DNA of 55,342 nucleotides from Gammaproteobacteria bacterium. GTDB taxonomy: Bacteria; Pseudomonadota; Gammaproteobacteria; QNFE01. Below, one piece after another: positions 20,848 through 28,092 of this stretch. Position numbers and translations under genes: made by a program. Every line of letters starts with the position of its first letter. Position 1 is the first letter of the stretch. The notes under the pieces were generated by a model. That model was not told where the DNA came from and made no database searches. It worked only from the letters and a program-made list of their open reading frames with translations. The stretch lies in NCBI GenBank assembly GCA_003645455.1, contig QNFE01000009.1, positions 1 through 55,342 on the forward strand, in the 5' to 3' direction.

Positions 20848-21621
20848 TTAAAAATTCTTTAATTTTTTTTGTGAAAGTTTAGCATTTTCTGTATTGGGGT
20901 AGGTATCTATTATATATTTGAAGATGGTTCTGGCTTCTTTTTTGTAACCTAATTCATAATAACAATAGGCAATTTTAATTTGGGCATCTGGATTTTTGTC
21001 ACTGTTGGGATAACCCTCAACAAGATTTAAAAACTCATTCAAAGCAATATCGTATTTTTTTAAAGCATAGTAAGATTCCGCTAACCAGTATTGGGCGTTA
21101 TCAGAGTATTCGTTGTTGGTTTTGTGTTTTTTTAAAAAAGAATTAAAGGATTTGATGGCTTTGTTATATTTTCCTTGTTTTAAAAAAGATAATGATTTTT
21201 GGTAATCTTTTTTACCAACATCAGTTGTTGTTGAGTAATTAGTGTTGGAGTTATTGATGGAGTTATTGTTGGATGAAAATGATTTGTTGCTCTCTAATTT
21301 TTTGATTCTAATATTTAAATCATTATAAAGGTTTTTTTGGCGATCTTCATTTTTTTTGAGTTTATATTGCAAGGTTTCAATAGTGCCTCTCAATTCTTGG
21401 CTGTCAATTCGCAACTGTTCGTTTTGTTGCAACAGAGCCCCCATTTGATTGTTGCCAGATTTATTTTTTAATATTCTGACATCCTTTTTTAACTTAATGA
21501 TGGCAGCATCTTGCCTTTTATTTTGGGAAGATGCTGCTAAACCTACACTTACAGAAAATATATTACATACAAAAACTACAATAACATATCTATGTAGGAT
21601 TTTATTTATAGACAAATTCAA
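20848..21621 (-). CDS. cpoB: Cell division coordinator CpoB (YbgF)
   Basis: Periplasmic protein linked to Tol-Pal and PBP1B that coordinates outer-membrane constriction with septal peptidoglycan synthesis. The 257 residues comprise a hydrophobic signal sequence (HRYVIVVFVCNIFSVSVGLAA), a coiled-coil segment (about 35-105), a serine/asparagine linker, and a TPR domain (YQKSLSFLKQGKYNKAIKSF and later repeats). No ATG is available near the start. A TTG at 21621, 20 bases inside pal, is the likeliest initiation codon and would couple it to pal. Confidence 0.88.
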   Translation of the reverse strand: MNLSINKILHRYVIVVFVCNIFSVSVGLAASSQNKRQDAAIIKLKKDVRILKNKSGNNQMGALLQQNEQLRIDSQELRGTIETLQYKLKKNEDRQKNLYNDLNIRIKKLESNKSFSSNNNSINNSNTNYSTTTDVGKKDYQKSLSFLKQGKYNKAIKSFNSFLKKHKTNNEYSDNAQYWLAESYYALKKYDIALNEFLNLVEGYPNSDKNPDAQIKIAYCYYELGYKKEARTIFKYIIDTYPNTENAKLSQKKLKNF

Positions 21622-22156
21622 CTCGTCTGTTCTGCGACCATGAGGACTCGTTGTGTCCTAATGAAATTGGTAACTCCTCACCAAACGAGACAACTCTAAT
21701 TTGGTTTTGGTTAGCACCATTGAACATAAGTTGGTTACGAACGGCATTAGCACGTCTTTCACCTAATGCGATGTTATATTCACGCGAACCTCTCTCATCT
21801 GCATGACCTTCTAACTTAATAGCAATAGATGGATTAGATGCAAGATACTGAGCATGAGCTGAAACAATACTTGTATATTGACCGTCGATATCTGCTCTAT
21901 CATAGCTAAAGTAGATTGTCATCTGTTGCGGTAGACCGCCAGATGGTTGAGCTACGAGCTCTGGATCTTCGGCAAACTCATCATCTTCTATCGGATTGCC
22001 ATCTTCATCCAATTCTTCTTCTGTTACCTCTTCATCCACCAATTCTGGATCTTCGCCATCAAATTCTTCTTCGTCTTCTTCTTCATCTGATCCACCACAG
22101 GCAAACAAGCCAATTGATAAAAATAAAACCATTAAAAGTTTCAAAAATTCTTTCAT
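21602..22156 (-). CDS. pal: Peptidoglycan-associated lipoprotein Pal with a very acidic linker
   Basis: Outer-membrane lipoprotein that binds peptidoglycan as part of the Tol-Pal system, 184 residues from the ATG at 22156. The signal peptide ends in the lipobox LFAC (C20). The OmpA-like domain shows IYFSYDRADID, LEGHADERGSREYNIALGERRA and a C-terminal QNRRVEFVY. Between them, residues 23-70 hold about 28 Asp/Glu residues, far more acidic than the usual Pal linker. The open frame continues 57 bases upstream, but the ATG with a normal signal peptide is the better start. Confidence 0.93.
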   Translation of the reverse strand: MKEFLKLLMVLFLSIGLFACGGSDEEEDEEEFDGEDPELVDEEVTEEELDEDGNPIEDDEFAEDPELVAQPSGGLPQQMTIYFSYDRADIDGQYTSIVSAHAQYLASNPSIAIKLEGHADERGSREYNIALGERRANAVRNQLMFNGANQNQIRVVSFGEELPISLGHNESSWSQNRRVEFVYK

Positions 22157-22315
22157 AATTACAGCCCTATAAAGTAAAAAAATAAATAGTTTTAAAACCC
22201 TTGCATAAAACACGCATACAATAAAAATAAAAATCTCTTTAATTACAGTGTTTTATAAAAAAGTCTTAATGATTTTATGTTTCCAAAACAAAAAAACATC
22301 AATAAATCAAGACAA

Positions 22316-22344
22316 ACTATACAAAATTTAACCCAAGATTGCAA
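22316..22344 (-). promoter_or_regulatory. Candidate sigma70 promoter for pal-cpoB-queE-queC
   Basis: On the minus strand TTGCAA (22344-22339) and TATAGT (22321-22316) are 17 bases apart. A transcript would begin near 22309 and leave a leader of about 150 bases before pal. The leader includes CTTGCATAAAACACGCA-like sequence resembling the end of a family C repeat. The rest of the 22157-22424 gap is AT-rich, with no gene that I can see. Confidence 0.42.
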
Positions 22345-22424
22345 GTTTTTTATAAAATTTTTTAAAAATATAAGATATATTTAATTTTTTATTGTAATAT
22401 AGTTATTTTTTTGAGATTATTAAT

Positions 22425-23078
22425 GTGAAAATGAAAACACTTGCGATAATAGCAACAACGGTTTTTATGATTATTGCTATTGTATTGTTTTGGTATTTTA
22501 ACAACCAAACTTTACAAAAAACACAACTTAACAATGAGCAGTTAGGTTATGCTCTTATTTCTAACACAGATGAGACAAAAAAATATACAAAACCACAGAT
22601 TACCGAATATTTTTGGTATGGATGTGAGCATTGTTATAATTTTTTGCCAAAAATTAACCAATGGAAAAAAACAAACCATACAAAAGTTGATATAGAGTTG
22701 TTGCCTGCTGCCATAAATCCCGATATGATAGATCATGCTCGTGCATATTTTGCTGCGGTTGATCTAGGTGTTTTAGACAAGTTCCACGATGCTATGTTTG
22801 ATGCCATCCATAAAAAAAAGCAAAAATTATATAACATGCAAGACATAGCCAATTTTGCTGCAACATTAGGTATTGATAAACAAAAATTTATAGCTGCAAT
22901 GCAAAGCCCTGCAACAGAAAAACGTATTTTAAGGGTAAATGACATGATTGTGACACAGGATATAACCCAAACTCCTGCTCTGGTATTAAATAATTCTTAT
23001 CGTATTAACTCTAATCTTGCAGGCGGTCATAATAATATGATAAGAGTTTTAAATAATCTCATTAAAGAAGAAAACTGA
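22425..23078 (+). CDS. Membrane-anchored DsbA-like thiol:disulfide oxidoreductase
   Basis: A 217-residue thioredoxin-fold protein with an N-terminal hydrophobic anchor (residues 5-24) and no obvious cleavage site. The active site is FWYGCEHCYNF with C67 and C70, so CEHC replaces the CPHC of classic DsbA. The cis-proline loop is TQTPALVLNN, and the helical insert (DHARAYFAAVDLGVLDKFHDAMF) is typical of DsbA. Probably a periplasmic thiol oxidase that could serve the Ccm proteins encoded elsewhere here. Start: GTG at 22425, or ATG two codons later. It is divergent from pal and converges on rluD. Confidence 0.85.
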   Translation: MKMKTLAIIATTVFMIIAIVLFWYFNNQTLQKTQLNNEQLGYALISNTDETKKYTKPQITEYFWYGCEHCYNFLPKINQWKKTNHTKVDIELLPAAINPDMIDHARAYFAAVDLGVLDKFHDAMFDAIHKKKQKLYNMQDIANFAATLGIDKQKFIAAMQSPATEKRILRVNDMIVTQDITQTPALVLNNSYRINSNLAGGHNNMIRVLNNLIKEEN

Positions 23079-23083
23079 TTAGT

Positions 23084-24034
23084 TTAAATCTGAGTCTTTT
23101 CCAGCTCGTTTATAAGCTGTTGCATGTTGTCAGGTAGTGGAATATTTAATGATATGATATTGCCATCTGTGGGATTTTTTAAAGTCAAAGAATAGGCATG
23201 CAAGGCTTGATTTTGAACAGAACGTAATAATGTTGCTAATTCAGTGGGGCAATTTTTTGGTAATTTTAATCTAGCACCATATGTCTTATCCCCTAAAATT
23301 GGTAATTTTATATGGGACATATGGACTCTTATTTGGTGGGTTCTACCTGTTTCTAATCTTATATCTAAAAGCGTAAAACCAGAATATTTTTGTTTAACAC
23401 TAAAATGAGTTATAGCAAACTTACCGCCATTTCTGATGGTAAATTTTTGGCGATCTATATGGTGGCGTCCTATGGGCAAATCAACAGTATCACCACAAAT
23501 CGGCTCACCTTGAACTATCGCTTGGTATTTTCTGCTTATCTCTCTGTTGGTTAATTGTTCGATTAAATTATCATATGCCATCTGGGTGCGAGCTATCATC
23601 ATAAGTCCGGTGGTATCCTTATCCAAACGATGCACTATTCCACATCTTGGCACATTTTTTTGTTGGGAATAGTGGTAAAGCAAGCCATTTAAGATTGTGC
23701 CGTGATAATTTCCTACTCCTGGATGAACTACCATATTGACAGGTTTATTTATTATTAGAATATTCTCATCTTCAAATACGATGTTAAGCTGGATATCTTC
23801 GGCATCATATTGTGAGTTAGGATTATTTTTATAATTTTGTTCAATTGTTATTGTGTCATTTATTTGAGTGATATACTTAGCTTTTTTTTGTCCGTTGTTG
23901 CATGCAATATAACCTGTTTTAATAAGGCTTTGAATTTTTGAGCGAGTCATAGCAGGCCTTGCTTTTAGGATAGATAAATCTAACCTCATCCCTTGCAAAC
24001 TCTCGTCAATTGTAAGAATATCTATTTTATCCAT
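23084..24034 (-). CDS. rluD: Ribosomal large subunit pseudouridine synthase D
   Basis: Pseudouridylates helix 69 of 23S rRNA. The 316 residues comprise an N-terminal S4 domain (MRLDLSILKARPAMTRSKIQSLIK) and a catalytic RluA-type domain with INKPVNMVVHPG, IVHRLDKDTTGLMMIARTQ (catalytic Asp) and LETGRTHQIRVHM. The length fits RluD. Its start overlaps the end of the EnvC-like gene by 13 bases, so the two are co-transcribed. Confidence 0.93.
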   Translation of the reverse strand: MDKIDILTIDESLQGMRLDLSILKARPAMTRSKIQSLIKTGYIACNNGQKKAKYITQINDTITIEQNYKNNPNSQYDAEDIQLNIVFEDENILIINKPVNMVVHPGVGNYHGTILNGLLYHYSQQKNVPRCGIVHRLDKDTTGLMMIARTQMAYDNLIEQLTNREISRKYQAIVQGEPICGDTVDLPIGRHHIDRQKFTIRNGGKFAITHFSVKQKYSGFTLLDIRLETGRTHQIRVHMSHIKLPILGDKTYGARLKLPKNCPTELATLLRSVQNQALHAYSLTLKNPTDGNIISLNIPLPDNMQQLINELEKTQI

Positions 24035-25158
24035 TTTATAGGGTTTAGTGTTTTGGTTTTTTTACGAATTTCAAAATAAAGAGAAGTTTTTTTTTGCCCT
24101 CCTGATTTGCCTACCTTAGCGATTTTATCTCCGGTTTTTACCCAATCTCCGATATTTTTTAAAATAGTTTGGTTATAACCGTATAAAGAAATATAAGATC
24201 TTTGATGGCTGATTATTATTATATTGCCATAACCGCTTAACCAACCGGTATAAACTACTTCGCCGTCATAGATTGCTTTGACATTATTGCCATCTTTTGC
24301 ATTGATAACAATTCCTTGGTAACGCAGATCGCCGATTCCTTTTTTGCTGTTATATTTGTGGGCAACATAACCTTTGGTCGGCCACATCAGCTTGCCTTTA
24401 TATTTTGTTATAGGAGCATTATTGTTATTTTTTGTTTTGTGATTAGTGTTGTTATTTGTCTGTTCATTTTTTTGAGTGTTGTTTATCACGTTACCAAGTT
24501 GTATTTTTTGGTGTTTAAATCTTTGCAGTCTGTTATTTTTGTATTGAATGTCTTGATCTAATGTGGTTAGTAAATTTTGCCGATATTTTTTTGCTTTATC
24601 TAATTTATTTTGTTGTTTTTGTAAGCGGTGTTGTTTTGTTTTTAATTGGTCTTGTGCTTTTTTCATAAGAGATAAATTTTGCAAAACCTCCTTATACAAG
24701 TTGCGGCTTTTATTTATTTGTTGTTTGCGGTAGTTATTAAAAATTTTTGCATAGTTTAGAGCACGAGCAAGAGTTTGTGGAGATTTTTGGTTTAGAATGA
24801 GACTTATGGTTTGAATGCTACCAATTTTATATTCAGCCTGAATTTGCTTGATTAGTTTTTTGCGGTAATTGTTAAGTGTTATTTTATTTTTTTGGTTTTG
24901 CCTTTGTTTGGCTTTGATTTGCACTGTTAAATCAAAATATTCTTGTTGTAATTTTGCAAGTTTTGCTCCGATGGAGGAGATCTCAGTTTCAATTTTTTTA
25001 AGTTTGTGGGCATGGTTGTCTTTGCTAATTTCGTATTCAATAATTTGGGCACTAATATTGTCAATTTTTTTATCTAACCTCTGAATTTTGCCAGATTTAT
25101 TGTCTGCTATGGCAATATTTATAAAAAAAATAACAATTGTTAGTAAAATAATTTTCAT
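24022..25158 (-). CDS. EnvC-like murein hydrolase activator (degenerate LytM/M23)
   Basis: A 378-residue exported protein: signal peptide (KIILLTIVIFFINIAIA), two long coiled-coil stretches (about 25-90 and 150-215), an asparagine-rich linker, and a C-terminal LytM domain (about 265-378). The zinc ligands of active M23 peptidases are not visible: the usual HxH position reads YFEIRKK and the usual tvYaHl position reads SLYGYN. This is as in EnvC, which activates amidases at the septum rather than cutting murein itself. The assignment to EnvC rather than another LytM factor is inference. Confidence 0.82.
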   Translation of the reverse strand: MKIILLTIVIFFINIAIADNKSGKIQRLDKKIDNISAQIIEYEISKDNHAHKLKKIETEISSIGAKLAKLQQEYFDLTVQIKAKQRQNQKNKITLNNYRKKLIKQIQAEYKIGSIQTISLILNQKSPQTLARALNYAKIFNNYRKQQINKSRNLYKEVLQNLSLMKKAQDQLKTKQHRLQKQQNKLDKAKKYRQNLLTTLDQDIQYKNNRLQRFKHQKIQLGNVINNTQKNEQTNNNTNHKTKNNNNAPITKYKGKLMWPTKGYVAHKYNSKKGIGDLRYQGIVINAKDGNNVKAIYDGEVVYTGWLSGYGNIIIISHQRSYISLYGYNQTILKNIGDWVKTGDKIAKVGKSGGQKKTSLYFEIRKKTKTLNPIKWIK

Positions 25159-25194
25159 ATTGTTGTATTATAACATTTTTTATTTTAAAATATT

Positions 25195-25503
25195 ATGTAT
25201 ATGTTTGATTCGCATATTATAACACATGATGAAGATATTGAAAGAGCTTCTCGCTCATTAAAGGCCATGTCTCATCCTCTTAGGTTAAAAATTTTATGCT
25301 CGTTGGGTAATAATAAAAACTCAGTGCAAGAAATTGTCAAATTTGTTGGCACAAGCCAGAGCAACATCTCACAACATCTTTGCATCTTAAAAGATAAAGG
25401 AATCCTGTCTTCGCAAAAAGATGCCAATAGAGTATATTATAAAATCTCTGATGTCCGCACTTTAAAGCTGATAGAGATGATGCAAGATGTTTTTTGTGGG
25501 TAG
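25195..25503 (+). CDS. ArsR/SmtB family repressor, possible persulfide sensor
   Basis: A 102-residue winged-helix regulator with the ArsR signature LKAMSHPLRLKILCSLG, the recognition helix SQSNISQHLCILKDKGIL and the wing QKDANRVYYKI. Cysteines are at 35, 63 and 101. The 66-residue spacing between C35 and C101 equals the spacing I recall for the redox-active pair of SqrR/BigR-type persulfide sensors. The next genes encode a rhodanese, a glutaredoxin and a ThiF-like enzyme, which fits control by reactive sulfur. The 36-base gap to the divergent EnvC-like gene must hold its promoter. Confidence 0.85.
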   Translation: MYMFDSHIITHDEDIERASRSLKAMSHPLRLKILCSLGNNKNSVQEIVKFVGTSQSNISQHLCILKDKGILSSQKDANRVYYKISDVRTLKLIEMMQDVFCG

Positions 25504-25509
25504 ATTATA

Positions 25510-25932
25510 ATGGATCAATATATACAATTTATTACAAATCATTACTGGTTATCACTATCTTTTGTTATGACAGTAGGTTTTGTCGTTTATATGGAATATA
25601 ATATTCGTTTTGCTCCATATGAATCTCTTACCCCTACCCAGGCTGTTATTCTACAAAACCATGAAGATGCAATTTTTATTGATATTCGTGAAAGCAAAGA
25701 GTTATCTCGTGGCAAGTTAATTGATTCTGTGCATATTCCTTTGACAAAATTTGCCACAGCGGGCAACCAGCTCAATAAACATCGTAATAAAAACCTAATA
25801 ATATACTGTGCTAATGGTAATCGCTCGCGTTCTGTTTGTAAAAAGTTAATCAAGCAAGATTATAAACAAGTCTTTAATTTAACAGGCGGAATCAATGCTT
25901 GGCAAAAAGAAAATTTTCCTACCACAACTTAG
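25510..25932 (+). CDS. Membrane-anchored rhodanese domain protein (YibN-like)
   Basis: A 140-residue protein with one N-terminal membrane helix (residues 12-28) and a single rhodanese domain. The active loop is IYCANGNRSRSV with the persulfide cysteine at C100. IDIRESKELSRGKLIDSVHIP and GGINAWQKENFP are typical rhodanese segments. The likely role is sulfur transfer or sulfide detoxification at the membrane. Rhodanese followed by grxC (and often secB) is a familiar gammaproteobacterial order. It begins six bases after the ArsR gene. Confidence 0.88.
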   Translation: MDQYIQFITNHYWLSLSFVMTVGFVVYMEYNIRFAPYESLTPTQAVILQNHEDAIFIDIRESKELSRGKLIDSVHIPLTKFATAGNQLNKHRNKNLIIYCANGNRSRSVCKKLIKQDYKQVFNLTGGINAWQKENFPTTT

Positions 25933-25946
25933 AGATTTAATGAATT

Positions 25947-26216
25947 ATGCAAAAACAACAAAAAAAAATTATAATCTATAGTTCTACATTTTGTCCATAC
26001 TGCACTATGGCGTTTAATCTTTTAAAATCAAAAAACCTAAATTTTGAAAAAATAAATATCTCAACTGACAGTAAGCAATTAGAAATTATGTTACAAAAAT
26101 CAAATGGTGCCAGAAGTGTGCCACAAATTTTTATAGGAAATACCCATGTTGGTGGCTATGATGATATGCAAGCCTTAGAGCAAGCCGATAAATTAGACAA
26201 AATAATCTATGGATGA
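25947..26216 (+). CDS. grxC: Glutaredoxin 3
   Basis: An 89-residue dithiol glutaredoxin. The CPYC active site is at C16-C19, and the glutathione-binding elements are ARSVPQIFIGNTHVGGYDDM. It reduces disulfides or removes persulfides with glutathione. The end overlaps the ThiF-like gene by eight bases, and the start lies 14 bases after the rhodanese gene, so a single operon is likely. Confidence 0.93.
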   Translation: MQKQQKKIIIYSSTFCPYCTMAFNLLKSKNLNFEKINISTDSKQLEIMLQKSNGARSVPQIFIGNTHVGGYDDMQALEQADKLDKIIYG

Positions 26217-26955
26217 TGATCTGTTATTAAGATATAATAGTTCCATAATGCTGCCAGAGATTGATATAAAAGGGCAACAAAAACTCACCCAAAGTAAAGT
26301 TGTTATTATGGGGCTTGGCGGTTTGGGTTCTCCTGTGGCTTTATATCTATCCTCAACTGGGATAGGGAATTTGACTTTTGTAGATTTTGATAAGGTAGAC
26401 ATTACGAACTTACAAAGACAAATAATCCATTCAACTGATGATATAAAAAAAAATAAAACCATCTCTGCGCGCGAACAAGCCTTAAAAATAAACCCAGATA
26501 TTAAGATAAATTGCATTGATAAAAAATTAAACCCCCAAGAATTAAATAATTTATTCAAAACAGCAGATATTGTCGTAGACTGCACTGATAATTTTGCCAG
26601 CAGGTTTGCTATCAATGCGGCCTGTGTGCAGAGCAAAACACCGCTTGTAAGTGCCGCTGCTATAAGATTTGAGGCACAAATAAGTGTGTATCGTGCGGAC
26701 TTGCCAAATAGTGCTTGTTATAACTGCTTATATGCCATCAGCAAAGATGAGAGAGAAAACTGTGCAGAACAGGGCATTATACCGCCTTTGGTTGGCATAA
26801 TGGGCTCGATGCAAGCTTTGGAGGTTATTAAAGTTTTATTAAATATCGGCAAGTCTTTGCAAAATAAACTATTAATTTTTGATGCCAAAAATACTAATTT
26901 TAGAGTTATGAATCTTAAAAAAGATGAAAATTGTCCCACTTGTGGCAACAATTGA
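26209..26955 (+). CDS. moeB: ThiF/MoeB/HesA family adenylyltransferase
   Basis: E1-like enzyme of 248 residues that would adenylate the C-terminal glycine of a small sulfur carrier such as MoaD or ThiS. The nucleotide loop is MGLGGLGSPVALYLSSTGIG, followed by VDFDKVDITNLQRQIIH. Catalytic Asp is in DIVVDCTDNFASRF. A structural zinc site is formed by CYNCL (about 170) and CPTC (C-terminus). The protein ends there and lacks a rhodanese domain, which may be why a separate rhodanese gene is in the operon. Whether it serves MoaD or ThiS is open. Confidence 0.85.
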   Translation: MDDDLLLRYNSSIMLPEIDIKGQQKLTQSKVVIMGLGGLGSPVALYLSSTGIGNLTFVDFDKVDITNLQRQIIHSTDDIKKNKTISAREQALKINPDIKINCIDKKLNPQELNNLFKTADIVVDCTDNFASRFAINAACVQSKTPLVSAAAIRFEAQISVYRADLPNSACYNCLYAISKDERENCAEQGIIPPLVGIMGSMQALEVIKVLLNIGKSLQNKLLIFDAKNTNFRVMNLKKDENCPTCGNN

Positions 26956-26973
26956 GAATGGATAATTAAAAAA

Positions 26974-27086
26974 ATCCGTTATAACGAGGCAAACGGATAA
27001 AACTTTTAAGCACGGAAAATTCCCCTCCTATGGAGGGGTGGCACGAAGTGGCGGGGTGGTCTATGGCAAAACGGATAAAACTTTTA
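26974..27086. repeat. Mixed repeat gap after moeB
   Basis: Between moeB and the next gene an 18-bp direct repeat (AAACGGATAAAACTTTTA at 26991-27008 and 27069-27086) brackets a GC-rich insert. The insert carries the palindrome CCCCTCC-TAT-GGAGGGG (27022-27038) followed by TGGCACGAAGTGGCGGGGTGG, a repeat style I know from intergenic DNA of many bacteria. The first part (ATCCGTT 26974-26980 with AACGGAT 26992-26998) could also fold as a weak terminator for the sulfur operon. Confidence 0.6.
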
Positions 27087-27127
27087 TCCCCACAAATCAA
27101 GTTTTCATTTTTGTTTTATGGTAAAAT

Positions 27128-27364
27128 ATGCAGATGGCACAAATTGATTTAGTTAAATATGATTTATCTTTTGCTACCAGATTTTTATTTATATTTCTGG
27201 GAATAATAATACTGATATCAGGCGGTTTGATTTCTATGTATGTCAAATCAATTTTTAACGGATTATTTGTAGTTGGAATTATTATGGTATTTGGATTGCT
27301 TATTAGTATGATTTTTATTGCTAAACATATCCAAAAAAAGAGAAAAATACTCGGGAGTTTATAA
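27128..27364 (+). CDS. Small two-helix membrane protein, unknown function
   Basis: A 78-residue frame with two hydrophobic helices (about 18-38 and 44-66) and a basic tail (HIQKKRKILGSL). I do not recognise a family. A second ATG lies two codons in. Its stop overlaps the ATG of the next tiny frame (TAATG). The whole cassette up to 28071 is bracketed by repeats, which hints that it arrived or moved as a block. Confidence 0.6.
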   Translation: MQMAQIDLVKYDLSFATRFLFIFLGIIILISGGLISMYVKSIFNGLFVVGIIMVFGLLISMIFIAKHIQKKRKILGSL

Positions 27365-27453
27365 TGGAAACACTTGCAACAATTGTTATTTATTTAATGG
27401 CATTTTCTATAATGGCAACTATGTTTTATAGTTTCTACACGGCAACAAAATAA
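27364..27453 (+). CDS. 29-residue single-helix membrane microprotein
   Basis: ATG to TAA frame of 29 residues (METLATIVIYLMAFS and on), essentially one membrane helix with a short polar tail FYTATK. It is below the size that automatic callers keep. The start overlaps the stop of the two-helix protein by one base (TAATG), a layout typical of coupled translation. It recalls tiny accessory subunits of membrane complexes, but I see no sequence link to any known one. Confidence 0.45.
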   Translation: METLATIVIYLMAFSIMATMFYSFYTATK

Positions 27454-27486
27454 TACCCAAAAAATTTTATTTTTATAGAAATTATT

Positions 27487-28071
27487 GTGAAGCACGATTT
27501 TTTAAAAGCAGTTACTGTTGTAGTTATTGGCATTATTTTATCATCTTGTGGGTGGTTTGATAATAAAAATACAACAGAACTTCAGCTCCAAGGCACAACA
27601 TTAGATGCTAAAACTAATTTAATCTGGAAGCGGTGTAGCGCGGGGCAAAAGTGGAATGGTAAAACTTGCACTGGCAAAGCAAAAAAAATGAAATGGCAAG
27701 AGGCACAAGATTATGCTAAATCTCATAAATTCGCAAGTAAATCAAACTGGCGAGTTCCCACAATAAAAGAGTTAAATACTTTAATTTATTGCTCTAATGG
27801 CAAAAAATTAAAATATGAAAAAGATGGTTTTTATCTCATAAAATCCGAAGGTAGTTACGGATGCAAAAGCGACACTCGTGGTAATTATCAACAACCTACT
27901 ATAAATACAACAATATTTCCTAACACACCTGCCTACACTTACAGTTTCTGGTCGTCCTCGCCGCATTCCCCAGGGTATGCATGGAGGCTGCACTTCAGCA
28001 ACGGCTTTGATTTTTACAGTTACCGTACCTCTGCTCTCTATGTTCGTTTGGTTCGTGATTCTGCTAATTGA
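27487..28071 (+). CDS. DUF1566 (Lcl C-terminal-like) lipoprotein, possible DGR target
   Basis: A 194-residue protein starting at GTG. It has a lipoprotein signal with lipobox LSSC, then a DUF1566-type C-type-lectin-like fold: LDAKTNLIWKRCSAG, KMKWQEAQDYAKSH, NWRVPTIKELNTLI and the end FWSSSPHSPGYAWRLHFSNG...LYVRLVRDSAN. The conserved WSSS...AW...NG...VRLVR frame is where retroelement-diversified proteins vary. Codons 174-185 all end in T or C, and the last 111 bases are about 51% G+C by my count, unlike the AT-rich first half. The lipid anchor would display the domain on the cell surface. No reverse transcriptase lies in the window. Confidence 0.8.
   Translation: MKHDFLKAVTVVVIGIILSSCGWFDNKNTTELQLQGTTLDAKTNLIWKRCSAGQKWNGKTCTGKAKKMKWQEAQDYAKSHKFASKSNWRVPTIKELNTLIYCSNGKKLKYEKDGFYLIKSEGSYGCKSDTRGNYQQPTINTTIFPNTPAYTYSFWSSSPHSPGYAWRLHFSNGFDFYSYRTSALYVRLVRDSAN
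27946..28056 (+). other. Putative variable region (VR) of a diversity-generating retroelement target
   Basis: This is the 3' end of the DUF1566 gene, codons 154-190. It stands out by base composition: 57 of 111 bases are G or C, and the last 63 bases contain only nine A. Twelve consecutive codons (174-185) end in T or C, the pattern left when AAY codons of a template repeat are randomised at A positions. The invariant-looking edges are FWSSS and YVRLVR. No template repeat or reverse transcriptase is visible nearby, so it would have to be served from elsewhere, or the resemblance is accidental. Confidence 0.45.
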
Positions 28072-28092
28072 GAATTAAAAATTAAAAAAACC

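Noticed and set aside
20815-20870. AT-only hairpin AAGAATTTT/AAAATTCTT between queE and cpoB, suspected terminator
   Set aside because: The stem has almost no G or C, and the T tract is on the strand that has no gene to terminate, inside an operon that should continue.
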